A stretch of DNA of 6,333 bases from Candidatus Melainabacteria bacterium (GCA_016209785.1 JACQVM010000054.1:1-6333); one strand, 5' to 3'. Shown: positions 1 to 5,545, numbered from the stretch's first letter. Translations and numbers: made by a program. Notes: generated by a model from the sequence alone, not told the origin.

Positions 1-469
1 CCATATAACCATTCATGGACCGCCCAGAAAGTTGTCGCTTAAGTTGGTCAAGCTGCATCCTGTGGAGAAACGTCTCCAGAGTCCACATTTCTGCTGGACT
101 CACCAGCGCAACAACCCCTTGGTGTCCACAATTTGGTCCTGTAAGCTGATCTAACTTAAGGCGTTGACAGCTTTGCACTGGAATTTTTTGTTGTCGCGCC
201 AACTCCTGGATACGCTCTATGCGTGCATCAAATTTAGTACCGGCAGCCAACAATATCTTAGTTATCCGAGTTTTAGACATACGAGATAACGCAGCCAAAT
301 CTACCTTGGCAGAAGACTTGCCGGAAGCTTCAGAGTGTAACTTGGCTAATGCCTCACGGACTTCATCTTCCTCAGGTTGATCACGCTGATCTGGGGCAAA
401 TTCTCCACCAGCATGCTCTAGATATGCCAAGACAGCATTTTTCCCATAAATAATTTCGTCTGGGTGCAT
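1..469 (-). CDS. rlmB: TrmH/SpoU-family 23S rRNA (guanosine-2'-O)-methyltransferase RlmB, N-terminal part (cut by window edge)
   Basis: The minus strand is open from an ATG at 469 to the left edge, giving 156 codons with no stop. An in-frame TAA lies three codons upstream of that ATG, so no earlier start is possible. The protein opens with IIYGKNAVLAYLE (residues 6-18), the hallmark start of the L30e-like substrate-binding domain of RlmB/TrmH enzymes. It continues with ITKILLAAGTKFDARIERIQELARQQKIPV (69-98), then LDQLTG and GHQGVVALVSP (115-125), the conserved HQGVVA signature. The SPOUT catalytic domain, which binds S-adenosylmethionine, would lie beyond the edge. RlmB methylates the 2'-OH of G2251 (E. 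coli numbering) in the peptidyl-transferase region of 23S rRNA; exact target identity here is inferred from family. Residues about 20-66 form an acidic, polar insertion between the first strand and the KILLA strand, where most homologues have only about 10 residues. The Shine-Dalgarno sequence before ATG 469 is weak. A closely related TrmH-family enzyme cannot be excluded without the C-terminal domain. Confidence 0.9.
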   Translation of the reverse strand, partial: MHPDEIIYGKNAVLAYLEHAGGEFAPDQRDQPEEDEVREALAKLHSEASGKSSAKVDLAALSRMSKTRITKILLAAGTKFDARIERIQELARQQKIPVQSCQRLKLDQLTGPNCGHQGVVALVSPAEMWTLETFLHRMQLDQLKRQLSGRSMNGYM

Positions 470-493
470 GTGGATTTAAGTCCGGTTGCGCTT

Positions 494-516
494 GTCATGG
501 GCATTTCCCCATGGAC
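494..516. repeat. Inverted repeat between rlmB and the small membrane-protein gene
   Basis: CATGGG (496-501) and CCCATG (508-513) are perfect 6-base arms around a 6-base spacer. With one bulged G the arms extend to GTC/GAC (494-516). The repeat lies 25 bases upstream of the rlmB ATG, so it would be a hairpin in the rlmB leader or an operator in the divergent region. No U-tract follows in either direction, so it is not a typical terminator. Function is unknown. Confidence 0.35.
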
Positions 517-568
517 TTTCTCTTTATGCCATGTTTACTTCTTATTTACTAGCATTCAGGTACCCACA

Positions 569-796
569 ATGCTCTTTGACGTTTTCTTTCTAGGATTTCC
601 TATCGCTCTTATCATCTGCCTGGGGTCCCATGCCATGCGAGAGGCCGATCCTCGATTTTGGCGTCCAGCAATTTGCCTAGCAGCATACTCAGCCTTTTAT
701 CTGACTGGTGGACGAGAAGTTCTTCTCTACCTCACGGTCGGCTTTATGGCTGCTGGTGGTTGGCTTTTTTCAGGAGGTCCAGCCCCTTCTATTTAG
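569..796 (+). CDS. Small hydrophobic (predicted 3-helix) membrane protein, hypothetical
   Basis: No family is recognised. From the ATG at 569 the product is 75 residues, almost all in three hydrophobic stretches: FDVFFLGFPIALIICLG (about 3-19), WRPAICLAAYSAFYLTG (about 31-47) and VLLYLTVGFMAAGGWLF (about 51-67). These are separated by a charged loop HAMREADPRFW, and the protein ends GGPAPSI. ATG 569 is preferred because AGG (558-560) sits 8 bases before it. The same frame is open back to GTG 464 (110 residues) and an ATG at 497. The 464 start would overlap the rlmB start, and neither has a clear ribosome-binding site. The gene is divergent from rlmB, and its TAG overlaps the end of the convergent HTH gene by 8 bases. 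Coding status rests on the membrane-protein pattern and the good fit into an otherwise empty gap. It could be a chance hydrophobic frame. Confidence 0.5.
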   Translation: MLFDVFFLGFPIALIICLGSHAMREADPRFWRPAICLAAYSAFYLTGGREVLLYLTVGFMAAGGWLFSGGPAPSI

Positions 797-1046
797 CTGT
801 CCCGTGCCTGTTTTGCTGAGCTTCAGCAAGGGTGCGCATGGCGATTTTGTGCTTCTTCAGCCAACGAGATATGGTGTTAGGATCACACCATTTGTTCTCC
901 AGCTCGCGATACAAACGAGCTATCTCCACAGTGCTCAGCATCTCGCGTACATACTTTTGATAAAGCCAGTCCCGATCTTGATAAAGTGTTTTTGTTCTTA
1001 AACTCTTGCCCACGATTGCCTCCAGTTGAACAGCGGTAAGGAACAT
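789..1046 (-). CDS. Small helix-turn-helix DNA-binding protein, hypothetical
   Basis: From ATG 1046 the product is 85 residues. Its core (about 22-75) runs LYQDRDWLYQKYV, then LSTVEIARLY, then DPNTISRWLKKHKIAMRTLAEA. This matches the general pattern 'Y-x-LST-x-EIA ... xTIxRWLKKHxIxxR' of helix-turn-helix domains found in site-specific DNA-binding proteins and homing-endonuclease-associated segments. EIARLY is the first helix and NTISRWLKKH the recognition helix. The turn between them carries an extra RELENKWCD, longer than usual. There is no catalytic domain, so it could be a stand-alone regulator or a remnant of a larger HTH protein. The frame is open back to ATG 1211 (140 residues), but residues 1-55 of that version (Ser/Gly/Cys-rich) look non-coding. 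AGAAG (1055-1059) sits 8 bases before ATG 1046, and a candidate promoter lies just upstream. The gene is divergent from selA; a regulatory link is conceivable but unproven. Confidence 0.6.
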   Translation of the reverse strand: MFLTAVQLEAIVGKSLRTKTLYQDRDWLYQKYVREMLSTVEIARLYRELENKWCDPNTISRWLKKHKIAMRTLAEAQQNRHGTAK

Positions 1047-1066
1047 GGCCATATCTTCTGATTGTA

Positions 1067-1095
1067 ATTTTGCTTGGCTAACTAGCTTCTGACAA
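1067..1095 (-). promoter_or_regulatory. Candidate sigma-70-type promoter for the HTH gene
   Basis: Read on the minus strand, TTGTCA (1095-1090, 5 of 6 to consensus) and CAAAAT (1072-1067, 4 of 6) are separated by exactly 17 bases. The predicted start near 1060 gives a very short leader with AGAAG just before ATG 1046. This fits the shorter HTH start rather than ATG 1211. It was found by eye in AT-rich sequence, so chance occurrence is possible. Confidence 0.3.
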
Positions 1096-1210
1096 GGGCC
1101 AATTAAATCGAAAGCTTTTATGATGATGCCCTTAGCCCAAGCAGTAACAATGCCTCCAGAGCTACTGCAAGTCCCTCTTGAATAACAAGAAACATTAAGG
1201 CCTTGAAACA

Positions 1211-2596
1211 ATGAAGCAAAATCCAGCTACTACGCAGATACCTCAGGTAGATAAAGTCTTGCGTCATCCAGTACTCGAGGATTTAAAGCAGCACATAAGA
1301 AGAGAGGTCTTGGTCACACTGACGCGGCAGGAGCTCAATGCCTGTCGGTCATCGCTGGGCTCTGGCAAGCAAGTTCCTGACGTAGACTCCATAGCACAGG
1401 CTGTGGTAGGCAAACTACAAAAACTGACATCCCCTAGCTTAAAAAAAGTAATCAACGGAACAGGTGTAGTCCTCAATACCAACCTAGGCCGGGCACCATT
1501 GCCTGCCATTGCACTGAAACAACTTAACGAAGTTGGCTCCGGCTACACAAGCCTTGAAATTGATCTAAAGTCAGGGCGCCGTGGGGAAAGAGGTAGCAAA
1601 ATTAGAGAGTTGCTGCAAGTGTTGACAGGGTGCCAGTCCGCCCTTGTAGTCAACAACAATGCTGCTGCCATTCTCCTTGTTGTCAATACCTTGTCTAAAA
1701 ACCGCGAGGTATTGGTTTCACGTGGAGAGCTCATTGAAATTGGCGGAAGCTTTCGGCTGCCTGAGGTCATTGAAGCAGCCGGCGCCATACTCCATGAAGT
1801 CGGTACAACAAATCGCACCAGACTTGAAGATTACAGTAGAGCCATCTCCAGCCAAAGTGGTCTTCTACTTAAATGCCATCGCTCCAACTTTACAATTTCT
1901 GGCTTTACAGAAGATGCTGACCTAGAAGAACTTGTAGCTCTAGCAAAGAAGTCCCAAATACCCATGATTTACGACCTCGGTAGTGGGGTCCTTATTGAGC
2001 TGGCCAAATGTGGGGTTACCGAGGAACCAACCATCGAGTCCACACTGGCTAATGGTTGTGCCTTAGTAACTTTCTCGGCTGACAAGTTGTTAGGCGGTCC
2101 ACAAGCAGGCATTATTGTAGGAGATAAGCCGCTAGTTGAGCTTCTACATCAAAACCCTTTATACAGGGCGCTCAGGGTCGACAAACTTACGCTTGCAGCA
2201 TTGGAAGGGGTACTGACAAGTTATCTATCGTGTGAGCCAGAGAACCCTACCTTAAGAATGTTGAGCACACCAAGCTCTGAACTGAAGCAACGCTGCGAGC
2301 ACTTTAAAAGCCAAGCAAGCCCATTGCTAAAAAAGTTAACGTTAACTGTTATGCCCACCAAATCCACCGTAGGAGGTGGCTCCTTGCCAGGCAAGACGCT
2401 AGATAGTTTTGCCATTGCCATTGCTGGTGGCAAACCGCCAGATAATTTAGGCAAGTCCTTGCGCACAGCTCCCAATCCAGTCATCTCTGTCATTCAGGAC
2501 AACTTGGTCACTATTGATTTTCGTACAGTCCTCCCAGATGAAGAAAAGTTGTTGTTAGCTACCCTTGTATTTGCTGACAAACTCTTAGGTAACTAA
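1211..2596 (+). CDS. selA: L-seryl-tRNA(Sec) selenium transferase (selenocysteine synthase) SelA
   Basis: This PLP-dependent cytoplasmic enzyme converts seryl-tRNA(Sec) to selenocysteinyl-tRNA(Sec) using selenophosphate from SelD. The 461-residue length matches the bacterial family (about 460). Family landmarks appear in order: the N-terminal tRNA-binding region (PQVDKVLRHP onward, 11-75), INGTGVVLNTNLGRAPL (81-97), DLKSGRRGERG (118-128), VVNNNAAA (146-153), SRGELIEIGGSFRLPEV (170-186), HEVGTTNRT (195-203), GFTEDADL (231-238), YDLGSGVLI (254-262), and FSADKLLGGPQAGIIVG (288-304) with Lys292 as the expected PLP-linking lysine. VGGGSLPG (387-394) follows near the C-terminus. All motifs look intact. 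Minor departures are FSADK for the more common FSGDK and KCHRSNF for KxHxSN. The start is ATG 1211, with AAGG (1197-1200) 10 bases upstream. The gene is divergent from the HTH gene. selB, selD and tRNA(Sec) are not in the window, so selA is not in the common selAB pair, at least immediately downstream. No convincing promoter was found between 1047 and 1200. Confidence 0.97.
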   Translation: MKQNPATTQIPQVDKVLRHPVLEDLKQHIRREVLVTLTRQELNACRSSLGSGKQVPDVDSIAQAVVGKLQKLTSPSLKKVINGTGVVLNTNLGRAPLPAIALKQLNEVGSGYTSLEIDLKSGRRGERGSKIRELLQVLTGCQSALVVNNNAAAILLVVNTLSKNREVLVSRGELIEIGGSFRLPEVIEAAGAILHEVGTTNRTRLEDYSRAISSQSGLLLKCHRSNFTISGFTEDADLEELVALAKKSQIPMIYDLGSGVLIELAKCGVTEEPTIESTLANGCALVTFSADKLLGGPQAGIIVGDKPLVELLHQNPLYRALRVDKLTLAALEGVLTSYLSCEPENPTLRMLSTPSSELKQRCEHFKSQASPLLKKLTLTVMPTKSTVGGGSLPGKTLDSFAIAIAGGKPPDNLGKSLRTAPNPVISVIQDNLVTIDFRTVLPDEEKLLLATLVFADKLLGN

Positions 2597-2629
2597 TGGC
2601 GTCCGTTAAGAACTAATACATCCTAGACC

Positions 2630-2655
2630 AAAGGAGATACTCTTTCCTTCTTTTT
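2630..2655 (+). terminator. Weak terminator-like element after selA
   Basis: AAGGA (2631-2635) can pair with TCCTT (2645-2649) across a 9-base loop. An alternative pairing is AAA/TTT plus GAG/CTC around ATA with one bulged G. The run CTTCTTTTT ends at 2655. The stem is short and AU-rich, so termination would be inefficient. The position 34 bases after the selA stop, and just before a new promoter, makes a weak rho-independent terminator plausible. Confidence 0.25.
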
Positions 2656-2683
2656 CGGCAGTTAAAAATCAAGAGTGTATAAT
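2655..2683 (+). promoter_or_regulatory. Sigma-70-type promoter for the 93-residue membrane protein
   Basis: TCGGCA (2655-2660, 4 of 6 to TTGACA) and a perfect TATAAT (2678-2683) are separated by 17 bases. Transcription would begin near 2690 and leave a leader of about 105 nt before the ATG at 2795. Downstream orientation and the lack of another gene in between support its use by that gene, separating it from selA. Confidence 0.55.
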
Positions 2684-2684
2684 T

Positions 2685-2756
2685 TTGCCGGCGTTGTGCG
2701 GCTCAAAAAACACCGTCCGACGGGTAACTACTTCAACATCAACCAAACACCGGCAA
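2685..2756 (+). promoter_or_regulatory. Structured untranslated leader upstream of the 93-residue membrane protein
   Basis: TTGCCGG (2685-2691) is the exact complement of CCGGCAA (2750-2756). After one mismatch, GTT/AAC extends the pairing by 3 bases. Between the arms, CCGTCCGACGG can form a small inner hairpin. The long stem closes about 26 bases before the ribosome-binding site at 2783-2787 and is followed by GTTTTATTT. This could be a leader switch, an attenuator-like stem or simply DNA symmetry. It matches no riboswitch class that I recognise. The left arm begins about 5 bases before the predicted transcription start, which would shorten the RNA stem. Confidence 0.3.
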
Positions 2757-2794
2757 GTTTTATTTAGTGATACTTTCAAGCTAAGGAAAAAACC

Positions 2795-3076
2795 ATGACA
2801 GAAGAATCTTCTTTTGAGAGCAGGCTTAACCAGCTAACCAAACGTATCGATGACCAGGCACGTTTTACACGAACTGTTGTAGTGGTGAGCACTGCAGCTA
2901 TGCTAGGCGTAATGGCCTACGCACTTACAGAAATTGTCACTTACATCCCACGCTTGGTCATTGCCGAGTATATGGCTTCACTGGACTCTATTCAGAGTCA
3001 GTGGAAACTAACTGAACAGTTGCGCTGGAGCAAACCTGCTACAACTTCAGCTCCAAGCACGCCAACCAAAAAATAA
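2795..3076 (+). CDS. Small single-pass membrane protein, hypothetical
   Basis: The 93-residue product has three parts. Residues 1-26 form a charged amphipathic segment (FESRLNQLTKRIDDQARF) that looks helical and may be a short coiled coil. Residues 27-50 form one hydrophobic helix (VVVVSTAAMLGVMAYALTEIV). Residues 52-93 form a polar tail ending in a Thr/Pro/Ser-rich stretch and KK. There is no cleavage-site pattern typical of a secreted protein, so an anchored membrane protein is likely. The start is secure: AAGGA (2783-2787) lies 7 bases before the ATG. It has its own promoter (2655-2683) and is convergent with the next gene, 17 bases apart, with no clear terminator between them. No family is recognised. 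The layout is similar to small adaptor-like bacterial membrane proteins, but no function can be assigned. Confidence 0.75.
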   Translation: MTEESSFESRLNQLTKRIDDQARFTRTVVVVSTAAMLGVMAYALTEIVTYIPRLVIAEYMASLDSIQSQWKLTEQLRWSKPATTSAPSTPTKK

Positions 3077-3093
3077 GTTGACTAGTTAAGTGT

Positions 3094-4962
3094 CTACTTG
3101 TTTAACATTGCCTGGCGTCGTTTAACTTCTGATTCCACTTCTTCTGGAGTTATGTTGTTGACTTGCATAGGTCCAGCACATATTTCTTTCCATGGCGCTC
3201 CAGCTAGTGCTTGTCGAACAATTACCTCAAACACTTGAGCTCTGACACCACTACCATAACTACCAGAGCCAGACATGAGTGGAGTAGTTGGGGTAGGAGT
3301 TGGTACTGCTGGACGACCAACAGCCCCTGATGGGGTTATTGCCTGAACTTGCTGTGACGCTTGCTGCTGAGCCACACTCTGTGATGCGACTTGAGCGGCC
3401 GGTTGTTCCGGCCTCTGGGGTGGAGTCTGGGCTGGTTGTACAGGCTGGGCAGGCGCTGTTTGGGGAGTTGCTTGTACTGGAGTTATAGGCTGTGGTGCTA
3501 CCTCTGGAGCAAACAATGGCTTTTCTGGGGCAGCATCAAATAAGGAGCTCTGCCGGCCGGCAGAAGGGACCGTATCAAAGAAATTAGCTGTGGCGGCTGG
3601 TTTGCCGGGGACAGTGGGTGCAGCGCTTGTAGCTTCCTTAGCAATTTTGATGTCAGTGACTTGCTTTTGTAGCTCCTTGACCATCTCCTCAGTTTGGCTA
3701 CGCAGCTCTTCCATCTGCTCGCGCAAAAGTCTAAGCTCAGCTTCCTTCTCGTTTATGGCCATGTCTTTATTCTCTAAAAGGGCCTTAAAATCCTCCTCCC
3801 GTTTATTAAGAGCATCTGTCACCTCACCATAACGACTGTGGAACTCTTCATAACGATGATTGAGCATCTCTTGTGTTTCTTGAAGCTCTTGGTCCTTGGC
3901 TGCAAGAAGCTGCTCAAGTTCCCCCTCGCGTTCTTCCATGGCCTTTTGCAGCTCTTCATTGGAGTGTCTAAGCTGCTCAAGTTCTCGTTTAATCTCCTCG
4001 TCCTGCACCACCTGCACAATAGTTTGAGGAGTGCTTTGGCTTACGTTGGGACTAACTTGCCTTGGAGGTGGCTCGGCTGCTTGGACTGCTTCGTAGGCCG
4101 AGCGGAACAAATCACCTGAAAGCCGCTGGGTTCCTAGAAGCTCAACCAGTCGGCGCAACAAGTCAGCAGGGTGATCGGCAGGAAAGACAGCAGTATAGGC
4201 ACACTTAAAAGTCCATGAATCAATAGCCCCGGTAGAAAGTTGATCTGCCAAACTAGTCACCAGTTGATCTGGGGAGATTTTATGCACAGCCGCAGCTTCC
4301 CTAGCCTCAATTGTTGCCACCAGTTGATCAATGGCCGGCACAAGCTCACCTACTGCCTTCATGGGTTCTAGGGCTGCTGACAGTGACTCAGTCAGACTGT
4401 TAAGGTTAAGGCCAATTTCAGACAAGGTTTGGTGTAGCAGGGCATCGGTTAGTCCTTTCAACACCTCGGTTTGTTCGCTGGCAATCTTCTGCAGAGCAGC
4501 TAGATTCGTGGCACAAGCATTCATTGCCTGGTCAAGATTGGTCAGCAACTCCATTGCTTCAGTTGGAACTACTGGAGCTTTCGCATCGCTAGAAGTTTTT
4601 TGTAGTGCTGCAAGATTAGTAACACAAGCATTGATTGCCTCATCAATTTTACCTAAAAGCTCTATCACAGCAGGCGACACTGCTGACGCTACTGGTGTTG
4701 GCGACGGTAATACATAGCTTGTATTATCAGGTGTCTGCTCCGGTGGGACAATCGCAGGAGCTAACTGGGGTTCTGCCATTAGGTTAGCAGCAGGGTCTGG
4801 TTGCTCTGGAGCCACTCCAGCCACCATACTAGCCGGCGTGTAATCACTGGATGGAAGAACAGCCTTAGCAAGCGAGCCGCGCAGCTTAGCTCTCCTGGCT
4901 GCAAGCGAAGTAGGCTCCTCACCAGACGGATTACTGGGTGGTGCATCTTCATAAGATCCCAT
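3094..4962 (-). CDS. Large repeat and coiled-coil protein with Pro/Gln-rich linker, hypothetical
   Basis: No known family is recognised. With ATG 4962 the product is 622 residues, has no signal peptide or membrane helix, and is probably cytoplasmic. In order it has: a disordered N-terminus with a basic LAARRAKLRGSLAKA patch (20-34); two copies of an ELL-x3-D-x-A-x-NAC-x-TNLAALQK helix (100-122 and 137-159); a helical region; two weaker repeats ending AYTAV/AYEAV (231-259 and 265-293); a charged coiled coil (about 322-442); a Pro/Gln/Ala/Thr-rich disordered linker (about 445-565); and a compact C-terminal domain (about 573-622) with VFEVIVRQALAGAPWKEICAGPM and EEVESEVKRR. The frame also allows ATG 4989 and GTG 4995. 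ATG 4962 is preferred because AAAGG lies 7 bases upstream, with GGGGAGG further back. The architecture suggests a scaffold or oligomeric structural protein; this is inference. It is divergent from the zinc-ribbon gene. Confidence 0.85.
   Translation of the reverse strand: MGSYEDAPPSNPSGEEPTSLAARRAKLRGSLAKAVLPSSDYTPASMVAGVAPEQPDPAANLMAEPQLAPAIVPPEQTPDNTSYVLPSPTPVASAVSPAVIELLGKIDEAINACVTNLAALQKTSSDAKAPVVPTEAMELLTNLDQAMNACATNLAALQKIASEQTEVLKGLTDALLHQTLSEIGLNLNSLTESLSAALEPMKAVGELVPAIDQLVATIEAREAAAVHKISPDQLVTSLADQLSTGAIDSWTFKCAYTAVFPADHPADLLRRLVELLGTQRLSGDLFRSAYEAVQAAEPPPRQVSPNVSQSTPQTIVQVVQDEEIKRELEQLRHSNEELQKAMEEREGELEQLLAAKDQELQETQEMLNHRYEEFHSRYGEVTDALNKREEDFKALLENKDMAINEKEAELRLLREQMEELRSQTEEMVKELQKQVTDIKIAKEATSAAPTVPGKPAATANFFDTVPSAGRQSSLFDAAPEKPLFAPEVAPQPITPVQATPQTAPAQPVQPAQTPPQRPEQPAAQVASQSVAQQQASQQVQAITPSGAVGRPAVPTPTPTTPLMSGSGSYGSGVRAQVFEVIVRQALAGAPWKEICAGPMQVNNITPEEVESEVKRRQAMLNK
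4084..4272 (-). repeat. Degenerate helical repeat pair B within the coiled-coil gene
   Basis: Two 29-codon units (4186-4272 and 4084-4170), 34 residues apart, share the pattern P-x2-L-x3-L-x3-L-x-T-x7-F-x2-AY-x-AV, with about 10 identities and several conservative changes. Each would form two short helices. They loosely recall short oligomerisation modules of the type L-x-G-x-I-x3-F, but no family assignment is justified. Confidence 0.5.
4486..4665 (-). repeat. Tandem helical repeat pair A within the coiled-coil gene
   Basis: Two 23-codon units lie 111 bases apart (4597-4665 and 4486-4554). They encode IELLGKIDEAINACVTNLAALQK and MELLTNLDQAMNACATNLAALQK-type helices, identical at 16 of 23 positions including the NAC-x-TNLAALQK block. 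The DNA copies are also visibly similar (for example CACAAGCATT in both), so this is an internal duplication rather than convergence. Each unit carries one cysteine. Confidence 0.8.
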
Positions 4963-5039
4963 TGAGCTACCTTTATCCTCCCCAGCCATACACACTTGCC
5001 TTTCTAAGCACTCGTTGCGCCAATTTGTTAGTCCTTACA

Positions 5040-5069
5040 ATCATTTGCTTATCTAAAATCATCTGTCAG
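5040..5069 (-). promoter_or_regulatory. Weak candidate promoter for the coiled-coil gene
   Basis: On the minus strand CTGACA (5069-5064, 5 of 6) and AATGAT (5045-5040, 4 of 6) are 18 bases apart, placing the start near 5033 and a leader of about 70 nt. A second option further upstream, TTGTCT with TATGAT, has only a 15-base spacer. Neither is strong. Confidence 0.25.
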
Positions 5070-5134
5070 CTTTGATCATAGTACTTCTTATTATCAGACA
5101 ATAGGAGCCTCCAGGTGTACTTGCCTGAACTGGC

Positions 5135-5197
5135 CCCATAACTGTTTCCCATAACTCCTAACTTGGATGTGCTCACTTAGTCAATAACTGCTTTCCC
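5135..5197. repeat. Direct repeats CCCATAACT / ATAACTG-TTTCCC in the divergent control region
   Basis: CCCATAACT occurs at 5135-5143 and again at 5148-5156, a 13-base period. ATAACTGTTTCCC (5138-5150) recurs with one inserted C at 5184-5197 (ATAACTGCTTTCCC). Thus three ATAACT cores lie at 5138, 5151 and 5184. The arrangement resembles iterated binding sites for a regulator, but short repeats can arise by chance. Confidence 0.35.
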
Positions 5198-5379
5198 TAA
5201 AAAATGACTTCTTAACCTCTTGCCTGGTCTTTGGTCACAGCTCCATTACCTAGAAGCAACGGATAAGGCTTTACTCACAAGCCACTGGATTTAATATATG
5301 CTTGAAACACCCCCAAAATAGCCATCTCTTGTACCCATAGTATAAACCCAAACGCCTCACCGGTACTATATAAATTACC

Positions 5380-5408
5380 TTGACAAGGCTATCGACCCAT
5401 TGTACAAT
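5380..5408 (+). promoter_or_regulatory. Near-consensus sigma-70-type promoter for the zinc-ribbon gene
   Basis: A perfect TTGACA (5380-5385) is separated by 17 bases from TACAAT (5403-5408, 5 of 6 to consensus). Predicted transcription start is near 5415, giving a leader of about 130 nt before the TTG start at 5546. This is the strongest promoter match in the window. It faces the zinc-ribbon gene with nothing else in between. Confidence 0.7.
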
Positions 5409-5465
5409 TCTTCTGCCCATTTTTCAGGCCATCGCCCTTACTAAAAACAGAAATTGGATTACCAA

Positions 5466-5529
5466 CAGGGAATTTGCCCTGAAGTGAGCAAATAACGATA
5501 TTATCGAAGCAGATAGTGTCTATCGGCTT
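5466..5529 (+). promoter_or_regulatory. Hairpins in the leader of the zinc-ribbon gene
   Basis: CAGGG (5466-5470) pairs with CCCTG (5477-5481) over a 6-base loop. A second stem pairs AAGC (5507-5510) and GATAG (5512-5516) with CTATC (5520-5524) and GCTT (5526-5529), broken by one A/G mismatch, over a TGT loop. CGATA (5496-5500) could instead pair with TATCG (5521-5525), which would disrupt the second stem. The last stem ends 4 bases before the Shine-Dalgarno sequence GAGGG, so folding could influence translation. No known riboswitch is recognised. Confidence 0.4.
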
Positions 5530-5545
5530 GCCTGAGGGTACTCAA

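Larger units (their letters stand above)
4996..5379. other. Long divergent intergenic region, 5' portion without genes
   Basis: This stretch holds no open frame with a plausible start and no tRNA-like or rRNA-like structure. Visible content is a candidate minus-strand promoter (5040-5069), three ATAACT copies with CCC neighbours (5135-5197), and AT-rich sequence with ATTTAATATATG and TACTATATAAATTA (about 5290-5376) just before the plus-strand promoter. The length is large for two divergent genes and suggests either complex control or an unseen small RNA. Confidence 0.5.

Noticed and set aside
708..1001. Plus-strand open frame of 97 codons overlapping the small membrane-protein gene and the HTH gene
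   Set aside because: Its second half is antisense to the recognisable HTH motif and its first half is out of frame with the membrane protein. It has no ribosome-binding site.
1047..1211. Extended N-terminus of the HTH gene up to ATG 1211
   Set aside because: The extra 55 residues are Ser/Gly/Cys-rich without structure and would put the start on top of the selA start. ATG 1046 has a better ribosome-binding site and an upstream promoter candidate.
1264..2493. Four open frames of 80 to 91 codons overlapping selA
   Set aside because: They are alternate-frame shadows of a confidently identified gene.
3077..3093. Possible bidirectional terminator between the two convergent genes
   Set aside because: Only a 4-base AAGT/ACTT stem could be found in and around the 17-base gap, with no useful U-tract.
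3300..4717. Several plus-strand frames of 60 to 128 codons and one minus-strand frame at 3819-4019
   Set aside because: They are shadows of the coiled-coil gene. The minus-strand 622-residue product has coherent domain structure and internal repeats.
5480..5529. Possible selenocysteine codon: TGA at 5480-5482 in frame with the zinc-ribbon gene, followed about 24 bases later by a hairpin like a bacterial SECIS
   Set aside because: No usable start codon or ribosome-binding site was seen upstream in that frame before the promoter at 5380-5408. The resulting peptide has no recognisable motif around the TGA.
5120..5535. CTTGCCTGA repeated at 5120-5128 and 5527-5535
   Set aside because: The 9-base match has no shared flanks, and a chance match of this length in about 550 bases is plausible.
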